From positions 310,001 through 374,000 of the forward strand of contig NZ_LIYH01000004.1 of assembly GCF_001905885.1 (NCBI RefSeq): a DNA stretch of 64,000 nucleotides. The letters run 5' to 3'. This DNA is from Streptomyces sp. CB03234. GTDB lineage: Bacteria; Actinomycetota; Actinomycetes; Streptomycetales; Streptomycetaceae. Below the pieces are notes generated by a model that did no database searches, was not told the DNA's origin, and saw only the letters and a program-made list of their open reading frames with translations. A program made the translations under genes and the position numbers. Position 1 is the first letter of the stretch, and each line of letters begins with the position of its first letter. Shown here one piece after another: positions 43,640 through 52,609 of this stretch.

Positions 43640-45178
43640 TCAACTCCCCTCCCGGCCCAGGCATCGGGCCAGTTCCTTCGCGTTGTGGCGCATCATCGCG
43701 ACGTAGTTGTGGACCTTGTCGTCGAAGGAGTCGCCGTAGATGGTGCAGATGCGGACGCCTTCGTCCTCGGCGACCCGGCGCAGGACGTCGGCCCGCGCGG
43801 CGAGGTTCGGCTCCAGGAAGACGGCCGGGACCTTCTTCTCCCGGATGGTGTCGCGGAGTTTCTCCACCTCCGCCGCGCTCGGCTCGCGGTTCGGTACGGG
43901 GACCACGAAGCCCGCGACCTCCATGCCGTACGCCTCGGCGAGGTAGCCGAAGGCGTCGTGCGTGGTGATGAGCTTGCGGTTGGCCTCGGGGACGGTGGCG
44001 AGCGTCGCGGCCACCTCGCGGTCCAGCGCCGCCAGGCGCTTCAGGTACGCCTGGGCGTTGCGTTTGTACTCCGCCTTGCCGGCCGGGTCGGCCTTGATGA
44101 GCTCGGCCTCGATCCGCCGTACGTACGCCTCGGTGTTGGCGACGTCCTCCCAGGCGTGCGGGTCCATCTCGCCGTGGACGTGCTTGCCCATGACCGCCTG
44201 CGGAAGCACCCAGAGGTCCGCGCCAGGCTTGCCGAGGAAGCGGAAGGCACCCTCCTTGGGCACGGCCTCCTTGGCCCGGTCCGGCACGGACAACGCAATC
44301 GAGTCGGCCGGGTGGTTCGTCCGCTCGCCGGTGGTGGGATCGTCGGAGCGGACGTACACGGACTTGGTCTGCGCGTTCAGCGCCACGTCCGCGTGTCCGC
44401 CGTCGAGCAGCTTCTTCCCGGCTGGGGCCGGTGTCCTGCCCACGACGAACGTGATGGTCCCGCTCCCGATCGGCGCGGCCTTCCCCTCCAGCGTCTCGGT
44501 CTGCCCCTGCACGGTGAGCCGGTACGTGCCCGGCTCGCTGAACGCCCAGTTGACGTGGGTGTGCGCCTCGGGGGGCAGTGCGAAGGAGTCCTTGGCGTCG
44601 AAGCCGTCGGTGGAGTCGATGTAGCTCTGCGGAGTGCCGAGGGTGTCCGTCAGATAGACGTGCAGATCGCCCGGCCCCTCCAGCGCGGTCGCGGTGGTAC
44701 GGACCTGGGAGCCGTCACCCGCGACCTCGCCCTCCACGGCCCAGCCCAGCCACAGCACATTGAGGCCCAGGTCCTCCTTGAGCTTGATGACCGTGCCGCC
44801 GTACTGCTCCAGCTGCTCGCTGATCGCCACCTTGGGCGTGCCCTTGGGGCTGTTGGTGTGGATCATCTTCATGATCCCGGGCTCCTCCAGCAACAGCCCG
44901 TTGCTGAAGACCAGGTCCGACTTCGCGACGCGCGCCGCGTCCCCCGGACTCGGCTCGTACGAGTGCGGGTCGCCGTGGTGCGGTACCACCGACGTCACGT
45001 CCACCCGGTCGCCGCCGACGTTGCGCACCAGGTCGGCGAGGATGCCGGTGGTGGTGGACACCGTCAGCTCGGCCGTGCCGGAACCGCCGCCGGACCCGGG
45101 GCCGCACCCGCTGCCCAGGACGACGGCCGCGAGGAATCCCGTCACCGTCATACGTACGCGTCGCGCCCGCCCCATCAC
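43640..45178 (-). CDS. Anchored-repeat ABC transporter substrate-binding lipoprotein (ZnuA-like with repeat insertion)
   Basis: This 512-aa lipoprotein has lipobox VLGSGC (Cys25). Its ZnuA/cluster-9 fold is split by a wall-repeat domain. The N-lobe start TTTGILADLVRNVGGDRVDV and VVPHHGDPHSYEP are followed by an inserted repeat (about 125-260; VLWLGWAVEGE, HTHVNWAFSEPGTYRLTV, LLDGGHADVAL). The binding protein then resumes with MDPHAWEDVANTEAYVRRIE, TTHDAFGYLAEAYGMEV and VFLEPNLAARADVLR. Metal ligands are likely the His of VPHHGDPHS, DPHAW and TTHDAF. This matches the TIGR03772 architecture. GTG 45178 overlaps the stop of the upstream gene; ATG 45175 is an alternative start. Confidence 0.88.
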   Translation of the reverse strand: MMGRARRVRMTVTGFLAAVVLGSGCGPGSGGGSGTAELTVSTTTGILADLVRNVGGDRVDVTSVVPHHGDPHSYEPSPGDAARVAKSDLVFSNGLLLEEPGIMKMIHTNSPKGTPKVAISEQLEQYGGTVIKLKEDLGLNVLWLGWAVEGEVAGDGSQVRTTATALEGPGDLHVYLTDTLGTPQSYIDSTDGFDAKDSFALPPEAHTHVNWAFSEPGTYRLTVQGQTETLEGKAAPIGSGTITFVVGRTPAPAGKKLLDGGHADVALNAQTKSVYVRSDDPTTGERTNHPADSIALSVPDRAKEAVPKEGAFRFLGKPGADLWVLPQAVMGKHVHGEMDPHAWEDVANTEAYVRRIEAELIKADPAGKAEYKRNAQAYLKRLAALDREVAATLATVPEANRKLITTHDAFGYLAEAYGMEVAGFVVPVPNREPSAAEVEKLRDTIREKKVPAVFLEPNLAARADVLRRVAEDEGVRICTIYGDSFDDKVHNYVAMMRHNAKELARCLGREGS

Positions 45179-46317
45179 GCGGCCGCCTTCCGGCGCAGCC
45201 GCACGAACAGCACGGTCGCCCCGCCCGCCAGCACGGCGGCGACGGCGAGCCCGGCCGGAAGCGCCACGCCGGTGCCCGTCTTGGCCAGACTGCCGCCCGT
45301 GGTGGTGGTCGTGCCTCCGGCCGGGAGGGCGCCGGACCCCGTGCCCGCGCCGCTGCTGCCACTGCCGGCGGGCGGAACGTTCAGCTCCGGCGCCCCGGCA
45401 TTCGGCGGTGTCGCGCTCGCGGTCGCGGACGGGGTCACGCTCGTGCTCGGCGTCGGTGAAGGAGACGCGGTGGGCGTCGCCGGGCCCGTCGCCGTCGCCG
45501 TCGGGGTAGCGGTGGGAGAGGCAGACGCTGAAGGAGTGGGAGTGGGAGTCGGCGTGGGCGTCGGCGTGGGCTTCGGGGTGCCGTCACCCGGCACGACCGT
45601 CGACGGGTCCACGTCGCCGACGGCCACGGCCAGGGTCTCCCGGTCGGTCACCTTCTCGCCGGACGACAACGTGGTGGTCATCTCCATCGTGATCCGGTAG
45701 ACGCCCTTGGTGTCGAAGATCCACAGCGGGTGCGCGTGCGTGTTCGCGGGCAGTTCGACCGAGCCCGGCTCGGGCTTGGCGCTGTCGATGGTGACGCCGA
45801 TGCGCACGCCCATCTCCGGGTCGTCCTCGAACTGGCCGAGGATGAAGCGGCCCGGGCCCTCGATCTTCGGGAAGGTGACCTCCACCGGGCCCGAGACATC
45901 GGCGGGCAGGATCTCCAGGGTGTTCCAGCCGGGCCACAGCAGCCCTTCCTCCACCTCGAAGTCCTTGTCGACCCAGAGGCTTTCGCCCGGTTCACCGAAG
46001 CCCTCGAACTGCGGCACCTCCTCGCGCGGCGGGATGACGATCTCGTGCCGGGGGTCGAAGTGCAGCAGGACGTCGGAGGGTTCACGCCATACGGCCTTGC
46101 CCGCGACCGTACCGTCCTTGATCTTGTACTCGAACCGGCCGCCCGTGAGGCGGGCCGCCAGGTCCAGATGGCCGCCGTTGAGGACGACTCGCTCCCCGGA
46201 GGGCGCCTCCCTGGGCGGGTCCTCTGCGGCGAGAGCCACGGGCGCGGTGGCGAGCAGGGACAGTACGGCCGTCACGACGGCGGCGCGCGTCGTACTTCGC
46301 GATAGTGAGGCCCGCAT
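45175..46317 (-). CDS. Choice-of-anchor M domain surface protein with LAxTG anchor
   Basis: This 380-aa exported protein has a signal peptide ending VALAAED. One wall-repeat domain (about 43-235) carries LNGGHLDLAARL, EEGLLWPGWNTLEI and HAHPLWIFDTKGVYRITM. A TP-repeat/Ala-Ser-Pro linker (~250-310) follows. The C-terminal sorting signal is LAKTG, a hydrophobic helix and RLRRKAAA, as used by Streptomyces class E sortases. It is the second gene of the zinc-uptake operon and overlaps the substrate-binding gene by 4 bp. A hairpin lies upstream at 46361-46401. Confidence 0.87.
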   Translation of the reverse strand: MRASLSRSTTRAAVVTAVLSLLATAPVALAAEDPPREAPSGERVVLNGGHLDLAARLTGGRFEYKIKDGTVAGKAVWREPSDVLLHFDPRHEIVIPPREEVPQFEGFGEPGESLWVDKDFEVEEGLLWPGWNTLEILPADVSGPVEVTFPKIEGPGRFILGQFEDDPEMGVRIGVTIDSAKPEPGSVELPANTHAHPLWIFDTKGVYRITMEMTTTLSSGEKVTDRETLAVAVGDVDPSTVVPGDGTPKPTPTPTPTPTPTPSASASPTATPTATATGPATPTASPSPTPSTSVTPSATASATPPNAGAPELNVPPAGSGSSGAGTGSGALPAGGTTTTTGGSLAKTGTGVALPAGLAVAAVLAGGATVLFVRLRRKAAA

Positions 46318-46360
46318 GCGGGGCGTCTCCTTCTGGCGGTGAGTTCAGTGGACCACGGCC

Positions 46361-46401
46361 GTGCCGGGGGCGGACGGCTGCCAAGGGCCCGCCCCCGGTA
46401 C
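46361..46401. terminator. Intergenic hairpin in the zinc operon
   Basis: GTGCCGGGGGCGG (46361-46373) can pair with CCGCCCCCGGTAC (46389-46401) as a 13-bp stem with one G.T pair, around a 15-nt loop. It lies in the 93-bp gap between the first and second genes of the operon, so it may partly terminate or protect the mRNA and give more of the first, secreted protein than of the transporter. Confidence 0.45.
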
Positions 46402-46410
46402 GGATTCGGA

Positions 46411-47061
46411 TCAGCCGGCCTGGAAGGTGTAGGTCGCCGTCGCCGGGCCGACCTTGCTGCCGTTCGTCAGCGTGCCGCTGACCTCGAAGGTCGCGGTGTA
46501 GGTACCGGCCTTGGTGAAGACCCAGTTGGCGTGGTCGTGCTCGCCGGCCGTGACGTCCTTGGTGTTGGTCAGGGTGGCGTCACCGCTGTCGTAGTAGCGG
46601 TTGCTCTTCGGGCAGAGCCCGTTCTTGTAGACGGTGATCTTGCCGGGACCGGCCACCGACTTCAGCTTGACCTGCACCTTGTCGCTCTGGAACACGCCGG
46701 TGGAGACGTGCTCGCCGGATATGCCCGGCCACAGCAGGTTGGTGTTCTCCACCTGCGGGAGTCTGTAGACGGTCGAGCCGGCGGTACCCAGGTGGGTGTA
46801 GCAGGTTCCGCTCGGAACGGTGTACGCCGAGGCCGGCAGCGCCTTGATCACCACATCGGCCGGGTCGTACTCGACACCCGGCGTGACCGACTCGTCGTGG
46901 ACGTGCAGGTCGAGGACGCCGGCGGCGTACTCGACGTCGATGACGTCGACGTGGCCCTTGGACAGCGTGGTCCCAGCCGCGTGGGCGGCGGTGAGCCCGC
47001 CGACGGCGATGGCTGCGGCCACCGAGCCGGCAACGGTGAGAGTGCGGGCGTAGGTACGCAA
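46411..47061 (-). CDS. Secreted choice-of-anchor M domain protein
   Basis: This 216-aa exported protein starts at TTG 47061, giving a signal peptide MRTYARTLTVAGSVAAAIAV with cleavage after AHA. The mature part is a single wall-repeat domain with LSKGHVDVIDV, NLLWPGISGEHV and HDHANWVFTKAGTYTATF, plus two cysteines (TCYTH, LCPKS) that may form a disulfide. It has no anchor, so it is probably released. AGGGGGG precedes the TTG. It is the first gene behind the Zur-like box and so probably the most strongly zinc-regulated. A zincophore-like role is inference. Confidence 0.82.
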   Translation of the reverse strand: MRTYARTLTVAGSVAAAIAVGGLTAAHAAGTTLSKGHVDVIDVEYAAGVLDLHVHDESVTPGVEYDPADVVIKALPASAYTVPSGTCYTHLGTAGSTVYRLPQVENTNLLWPGISGEHVSTGVFQSDKVQVKLKSVAGPGKITVYKNGLCPKSNRYYDSGDATLTNTKDVTAGEHDHANWVFTKAGTYTATFEVSGTLTNGSKVGPATATYTFQAG

Positions 47062-47107
47062 AGGAGAGCCCCCCTGAAGAGCGTTGAATGAGCTCGAACA
47101 AGCGAGA

Positions 47108-47122
47108 CGATAATCGTTTTCA
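47108..47122 (-). promoter_or_regulatory. Zur-box-like site
   Basis: On the minus strand the sequence is TGAAAACGATTATCG, matching 12 of 15 positions of the actinobacterial Zur box TGAAAATGATTTTCA. It stands out as AT-rich in a very GC-rich region and lies 46 bp upstream of the first gene of the anchored-repeat transporter operon. Zinc-bound Zur would repress from here. Confidence 0.7.
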
Positions 47123-47236
47123 TTTACTTCTGGCAAGGGAAGTGTGGAGGGCTGCTCGGGGCCTGTGGAGAAAATGTGCCGAGTTGAACCGGCTCGAGCG
47201 GGAAACCCGCACACGGGCGTCCGCGTGGGAAACGTG

Positions 47237-50200
47237 CTAGGCGCTCCGGAAGCCGGTTGTGGCACTCGCCAAGAGGTCGCGCAGGTCGCCGGCCTCGGCG
47301 GAGCCGAGCTCCTCGTAGACGGTCAGCGCCTCCTGCCAGCAGGCGCGGGCGCGGTCGTTCTGGCCGAGGGCGTGAAGCGCGCGCCCAAGGACCACGACCA
47401 CGTTGGCGCGCCTCCAGTCCCCGCCGAGCCCCCGGAGAACGGACAGCGCCTGCTCGGCGTGGGCCGCGGCCTGCGCGGGGCGGCGGGCGGCCAGGTCCAC
47501 TTCGGCGAGGCGGTAGAAGGTGAGCCCCTCCCACATCCGTTGGCGGCCGTTGTGGAAGATGTCCCGGGCCTCCCGGAGGACCGTCGTGGCCTCGTCGTAC
47601 CGGGCGGCCCGCGTGAGTGCGAGGCCCAGGACGTAGCGGGCGGTCGCACCGCTCAGGGAGTCGCCGAGGCTGTCGTGGAGGGCAACGCCCTGCTCGGCCA
47701 GGCGGAGCGCTTCGGAGACACGGCCCCGCGCCAGGTGGGCGCTGGAGAGGTCGCAGACCGCCCTCGCCTCACCGGGACGGTCGCCATCGGCCCGGAAGGA
47801 GTCGAGGGAGGCCGAGTAGTACGCCTCGGCGTCCTCCGGCCGGTTGTGGTGGAGGGCGATCGTGCCACGGAGTTCTGCCGCCCAGCCGGCGGCCGGAACG
47901 TCCCCGGAAAACCGGGCCGCCTCCGCCGCGCCGGTCGCCGCGGTGTCGGCCTCGTGGAACCGTCCCGCGACGAGCGCGGCCTGGGCCAGGCACAGCAGGG
48001 CCCGGCCCTCGGCCTGTGCGTCCCCCGTCAGCAGGGCGGCCTTGCTCAGACCTCTCACCATTCTCTCGTACGGTGCCGAGGCGGCGCCCGATTCCGCCAG
48101 CGCCAGACATGCCCACGACGTGTCCACCGCCCGGCGCAGGAACGAGGGGCTCGTGGCACGACGGACCGTGGCGAGCAGACAGTCGGCCTCGGTGAACAGC
48201 CAGTCCAGTGCCGCGCGCTCGTCGGCGAAGGACAGCCCCGGCTGTGTCGTCGGCTCCAGGTGGTCGACCAGCCGGTCGCCCGGGTGCTGGATCGCGTACA
48301 CCCGAGCCGCCGTGGACAGGTAGAAGTCGAGCAGGCGGGAGAGGGCCGCCTCCCCCTCACCCGGGGGGTTGTCGTCCCGTTCGGCGCACGCGCGTGCGTA
48401 GAGGCGGAGGAGGTCGTGGTAGCGGTAGCGCCCCGGTGCGGCCGACTCCAGCAGGCTGGTGTCGACCAGTGACTCCAGCAGGTCTCCGGCTTCGTGGCCG
48501 GACAGACCGAGGACGGCGGCCGCGGCGGCCAGGGAGATGTCCGGGCCGTCGGCGAGGCCCAGGAGGCGGAAGGCGCGGGCCTGGGCGGGATCCAGCTGGG
48601 CGTAGCCGAGTTCGAAGGTGGCCTTGACCGCCAGATCGCCGGCCTGGAGTTCGTCCAGCCTCCGGCGCTCGTCGGCCAGCTTGGCCGCCAGTACGGAGAC
48701 GGTCCAGGTGCGGCGCGCCGCCAGGCGCGCGGCCGCGATACGGATGGCCAGCGGCAGGAAGCCACACGACGCGACCACGTCCAGGGCGGCCGCCCGCTCG
48801 GCCCCCACCCGCTGCTCGCCGACGATGCGGGTGAAGAGCTGGAGGGCCTCCTCCGGGGACATCACATCGAGGTCGACCAGATGCGCACCGGCCAGATCGG
48901 CCATGCGGACGCGGCTGGTGATGAGGGTGGCGCAGCCGGCCGTGCCGGGCAGCAGCGGGCGGACCTGGGCGGCGCTGCGGGCGTTGTCGAGCACGACCAG
49001 GACGCGGCGGCCGTGCAGGGTCGCGCGGTAGAGGGCCGACCTCTCCTCGAGGGTGTCGGGAATGGCCGAGTCGGGCGTGCCCAGACTTCGCAGGAAGGCG
49101 CCGAGGACGGTCTCCGGCTCGGCGGCCCGGTGACCGGCTCCCTGGAGATCCATGTACAACTGGCCGTCGGGGAAGTGCGCCCGGACCTGGTGGGCGACAT
49201 GGACGGCGAGGGTCGTCTTGCCGACCCCACCGATGCCCGCCAGTGAGGAGATGGCCGCGACGGAGCCCTCGGCGTCGGCGGCGCTCGTCAACCGGTCGGC
49301 CAGTTCTTGCAGGAAGGAGCTTCGGCCGGTGAAGTCGGGAACCGTCGCCGGCAGGTGGCTCGGGCGAGCCGGGGTGGCCGGTCGCTCGGGCGCGGCCGCC
49401 GTCGTGGTCATCAGATCCGCGTCGGCCCGGAGGATGCGCTGCTGGAGCACGGACAGTTCGGGGCGCGGGTCGACACCGAGCTCGTCGGCGAGCAGCCGGC
49501 GCGTGTCCGCGTACACCGCGAGGGCCTCGGCCTGCCGGCCCGCGCGGTACAGCGCCAGCATCAGCAGTTCGCGCAGGCGCTCGCGCAGAGGGTGCCGGGC
49601 GGTGAGCGCGGTCAGTTCGGAGACGGCCTCGGCCTGGTGACCCGCCTCCAGGTCCAGGTCGAGCCGGGCCTCCAGGAGTTCGAGACGCCATTCCTCCAGG
49701 CGGGAGCGGTGCGCCTCGGCGTACGGCCCGGGCACGCCGGCGAGCGACTCGCCGTCCCACAGGCCGAGACACTGGTTGAGCAGCTCCCGCGCCCGCCGCG
49801 GATCCCCGGCCTCCCGGGCGTCCTCCGCGTGTGAGGCGAGGGTCCGTGCCACGTGGAGGTCGAGTGCGTCGTGGCCGACGCGGATGAAGTAGCCGCCGGA
49901 TTCACTGACCAGGGTTCCCGGGTCCAGGACTTTGCGCAGCCGGGACGCGTAGGTGCGCACGGCCGCGAGGGCCGCGGAGGGGGCGTCGCGGCCCCAGATG
50001 GCGTCGATGATCTCGGCCGCCGTGGTGGTTCGGCCCTCGCGCAGCAGCAGGACGGCCAGCAGGGCCCGCTGCTGTGGTGAACCGGAAGGCAGGGCCACGG
50101 AGCCGCGCCAGGCCCGTACGGGGCCGAGCACGCCGAAGTGGAGCCCTTCGGACGGTGGCCCGGCCGGTGCCGTTGCCGGGGGTGGTGGGGTGACCAGGGC

Positions 50201-52609
50201 CCGCCGGCTCAACCGCAGGTCCTCGGGGCGCACGCCGTCGACGATGCGCTGGTGCAGTTGCCGGAGCTCGGGGCCCGGTTCGAGGCCGAGTTCCTCGCGG
50301 AGGAGCCGGCGGGTGTCCGCGTACACCTGCAAGGCCATGACCTGCTGCCCGGCCTGGTAGAAGGCCGTCATCAGCAGGGCGCGGAACTGCTCGCGCAGCG
50401 GATGCGCTTCGGTCAGGGCGGTGAGCTCCGGGATCACCTCGGCGTGGCCTGCAAGCGTCAGGTCGAGTTCGATACGGGACTCGACGAGCGTGAGCCGCCA
50501 CTCCTCCAGGCGGATGCGCTGAGCCTCGGCGTGCGGCCCCGGTACGCCGTCGAGGGGCTGCCCCCGCAGCAGCTCCACCGCCTCGCCCAGGAGGCGCCGG
50601 GCACCGGCGGGATCGCCGGACGACTGAGCCGCCCGCGCTGCCGCGTGCAGGTTCTCGGCCTCCGTGAGGTCCAACGGAACGACGCCGTCCGCCTGTTCGG
50701 CCCTCAGCCTGTAGCCGTGCGGGGTACGGTCGATGACGAACCCCGCGGGTGCGAGGGTACGGCGCAGGCGGGAGAGGTAGGCCTGCACGGTGGAGGAGGC
50801 GGACGGCGGGGCGTCCTCGCCCCACAGCGCGTCGATCAGCTCCTCGAGCGTCGCCCGTCGGCCTTCGCGCAGCAGCAGCGCCACCAGGACGGCCCGCTGC
50901 CGCAGCGGCCCCATGGGCACCGGCTCGTCGCCCCGCCACGCCGGCTCAGGCCCGAACACGGTGAACCGCAACGGCGCGGCCGCGACGCCGCGCCGTTGGG
51001 TCGTGACGGTGTCGCCGGCCACGTCCACCGGCGCCCCGTACAGCCGGTCCAGCACGGGACTCACCAGCACCGCGAACGCCGTCGTCCCCGGTGCCAGCCG
51101 CGCGCTGCCGTGCGGGTCGGCGAGCAGCGCGGCGAAGTCGGGCATGCGGCCCAGATACGGTTCGAGGGCCTGGCCGACCGCGTCGACCACGTCGAGCAAC
51201 TGCTCGGTGCTGAGCCCCCCGGCCAGGAGTTCACGGACGCCCGGCCTGAAGTCGTACAGGAGGTCACCGGCGTCGCCCCCCGCCACCCTCGGCAGGAGGC
51301 GGCCCGGCGACTCCCCGCTGTCCAGCGGCTGGAGCAGCCCGCCCAGAAGCACCTCCGCGACGACGGCCGATGTCGTGCCGGGCAGGGTCGCGATCCGGAC
51401 CAGCTGGATGACGGGGGCGCTCAGCGGCCTGATCGCGGAGAGCCGCACGGCCAGCCGGTAGGCGTCCGGCGAGAAGGACGCCCGGAAACGTTCGAGGAGC
51501 TGCTCCGGAGTGCGCGGCGGTGTGTCGCCCTCGAGGAGGGTGGCGGGCGGCGTGTCGGCGACCAGCACGGTGTCCAGCAACCGCGGTGCCCCCGGCCGGG
51601 TCAGCAGCCGCGCCCACGTCCCCAGCGAGGCGGGCGAGAGCGCGGCCACCGGCACCGGCACCGGCAGCCGGTCCGCGGGCCGGTCGGCGCCGGCGCCGTC
51701 GAGGGGGTCGAGCACGCCCAGTTCCCCGTTCCGCGCGAACGGGCGGCCGGCGACCAGGAGATGGGGCCGCGCGTCGAACGCGGTGCCCCGCCACAGGCGG
51801 CGCGGCAGCGGCGACAGGACTACCAGCGGACCGCACCGTTCCCACGCCGTGAGGAAGCGCGCCGCCGCGGACTCCCGCCACGCGGCGTCCACGCCGTCCG
51901 TCACCAGGAAGGTGAGCGGCGATTCGGTGCGCGGAGTGGTGGCCGGCCGGTGCCCATCGCGCAGGTCGAACCGGTGGACGTGCACCGACCGGAAGACACC
52001 GCCACGTTCCAGCAGGCGCCGTACGTCCCGGACCAGCGGCTGCCACATCCGCATCGACGGCGCGTCGTCCACGAGCAGCACGGCCGTGTGCCGAAGCTCC
52101 TGCTCCGGCCGGTCGATCACATCGAGGACCCCCGACTCGGCGGTGACCCGCACCGTGGCCTCCACGTCCACGACCGTACGGATCCGGTGGTCGCGGTGGC
52201 GGCGCAGCGGTCGCAGCGCCCGGGCCAGGCCCTGCATCCCCGGCAGGGTGCGCGGGCCGGGGGCGCGGACGGCGCGGGCGCGGGGGCCGGCCTCCGGGCC
52301 CTCGGCCCCGTCGGCGGTGAACAGGGCGTGCGAGCGCGCCGGCCGCCCCCTGGCGGGCTGCGGGGAGCGGTGCGGCCCGGCGGAGCCGAGGGGCTCGGAA
52401 GGCGGTACGGCGGCCAACGGACCGTCCCCGCCCACGGGTTGCGGACCCGGCTGCTCGTTCCGTCCCCCGCCGGGGGGCGCCGGGGCGCCGTCCCCCTCCC
52501 GCGTCGCGCCGCCGTCCATGGCACGGGCCAGCCACAGGATGTCGAGGAGCTCGGGGCCGCCGAGCTCGTAGCCCATCCCGTCGAGGACCCGCCGCAGCCG
52601 CTCGATCAT
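47237..52609 (-). CDS. SAV_2336/vWA-like, double SARP-BTAD, NB-ARC, TPR fusion protein
   Basis: This 1790-aa protein starts at ATG 52609 (overlapping the MoxR stop by ATGA). Order in rough residues: a SAV_2336-type N-terminal region (1-530) with a degenerate vWA-like motif VLLVDDAPSMRMW; a first SARP module (~545-795: winged HTH LRFTVFGPEPAWRG and ALWGEDAPPSASSTVQAYLS, then BTAD helices); a second SARP module (~820-1057: LHFGVLGPVRAWRG, AIWGRDAPSAALAAVRTYAS); an NB-ARC/STAND ATPase (~1090-1400: Walker A GIGGVGKTTLA, Walker B RVLVVLDN, LITSRVRM, GFLPLAIRIAA); a winged-helix part; and TPRs (~1520-1790). It is likely a sensor-switch scaffold with DNA-binding capacity in a conflict-type system. 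Confidence 0.85.
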   Translation of the reverse strand: MIERLRRVLDGMGYELGGPELLDILWLARAMDGGATREGDGAPAPPGGGRNEQPGPQPVGGDGPLAAVPPSEPLGSAGPHRSPQPARGRPARSHALFTADGAEGPEAGPRARAVRAPGPRTLPGMQGLARALRPLRRHRDHRIRTVVDVEATVRVTAESGVLDVIDRPEQELRHTAVLLVDDAPSMRMWQPLVRDVRRLLERGGVFRSVHVHRFDLRDGHRPATTPRTESPLTFLVTDGVDAAWRESAAARFLTAWERCGPLVVLSPLPRRLWRGTAFDARPHLLVAGRPFARNGELGVLDPLDGAGADRPADRLPVPVPVAALSPASLGTWARLLTRPGAPRLLDTVLVADTPPATLLEGDTPPRTPEQLLERFRASFSPDAYRLAVRLSAIRPLSAPVIQLVRIATLPGTTSAVVAEVLLGGLLQPLDSGESPGRLLPRVAGGDAGDLLYDFRPGVRELLAGGLSTEQLLDVVDAVGQALEPYLGRMPDFAALLADPHGSARLAPGTTAFAVLVSPVLDRLYGAPVDVAGDTVTTQRRGVAAAPLRFTVFGPEPAWRGDEPVPMGPLRQRAVLVALLLREGRRATLEELIDALWGEDAPPSASSTVQAYLSRLRRTLAPAGFVIDRTPHGYRLRAEQADGVVPLDLTEAENLHAAARAAQSSGDPAGARRLLGEAVELLRGQPLDGVPGPHAEAQRIRLEEWRLTLVESRIELDLTLAGHAEVIPELTALTEAHPLREQFRALLMTAFYQAGQQVMALQVYADTRRLLREELGLEPGPELRQLHQRIVDGVRPEDLRLSRRALVTPPPPATAPAGPPSEGLHFGVLGPVRAWRGSVALPSGSPQQRALLAVLLLREGRTTTAAEIIDAIWGRDAPSAALAAVRTYASRLRKVLDPGTLVSESGGYFIRVGHDALDLHVARTLASHAEDAREAGDPRRARELLNQCLGLWDGESLAGVPGPYAEAHRSRLEEWRLELLEARLDLDLEAGHQAEAVSELTALTARHPLRERLRELLMLALYRAGRQAEALAVYADTRRLLADELGVDPRPELSVLQQRILRADADLMTTTAAAPERPATPARPSHLPATVPDFTGRSSFLQELADRLTSAADAEGSVAAISSLAGIGGVGKTTLAVHVAHQVRAHFPDGQLYMDLQGAGHRAAEPETVLGAFLRSLGTPDSAIPDTLEERSALYRATLHGRRVLVVLDNARSAAQVRPLLPGTAGCATLITSRVRMADLAGAHLVDLDVMSPEEALQLFTRIVGEQRVGAERAAALDVVASCGFLPLAIRIAAARLAARRTWTVSVLAAKLADERRRLDELQAGDLAVKATFELGYAQLDPAQARAFRLLGLADGPDISLAAAAAVLGLSGHEAGDLLESLVDTSLLESAAPGRYRYHDLLRLYARACAERDDNPPGEGEAALSRLLDFYLSTAARVYAIQHPGDRLVDHLEPTTQPGLSFADERAALDWLFTEADCLLATVRRATSPSFLRRAVDTSWACLALAESGAASAPYERMVRGLSKAALLTGDAQAEGRALLCLAQAALVAGRFHEADTAATGAAEAARFSGDVPAAGWAAELRGTIALHHNRPEDAEAYYSASLDSFRADGDRPGEARAVCDLSSAHLARGRVSEALRLAEQGVALHDSLGDSLSGATARYVLGLALTRAARYDEATTVLREARDIFHNGRQRMWEGLTFYRLAEVDLAARRPAQAAAHAEQALSVLRGLGGDWRRANVVVVLGRALHALGQNDRARACWQEALTVYEELGSAEAGDLRDLLASATTGFRSA

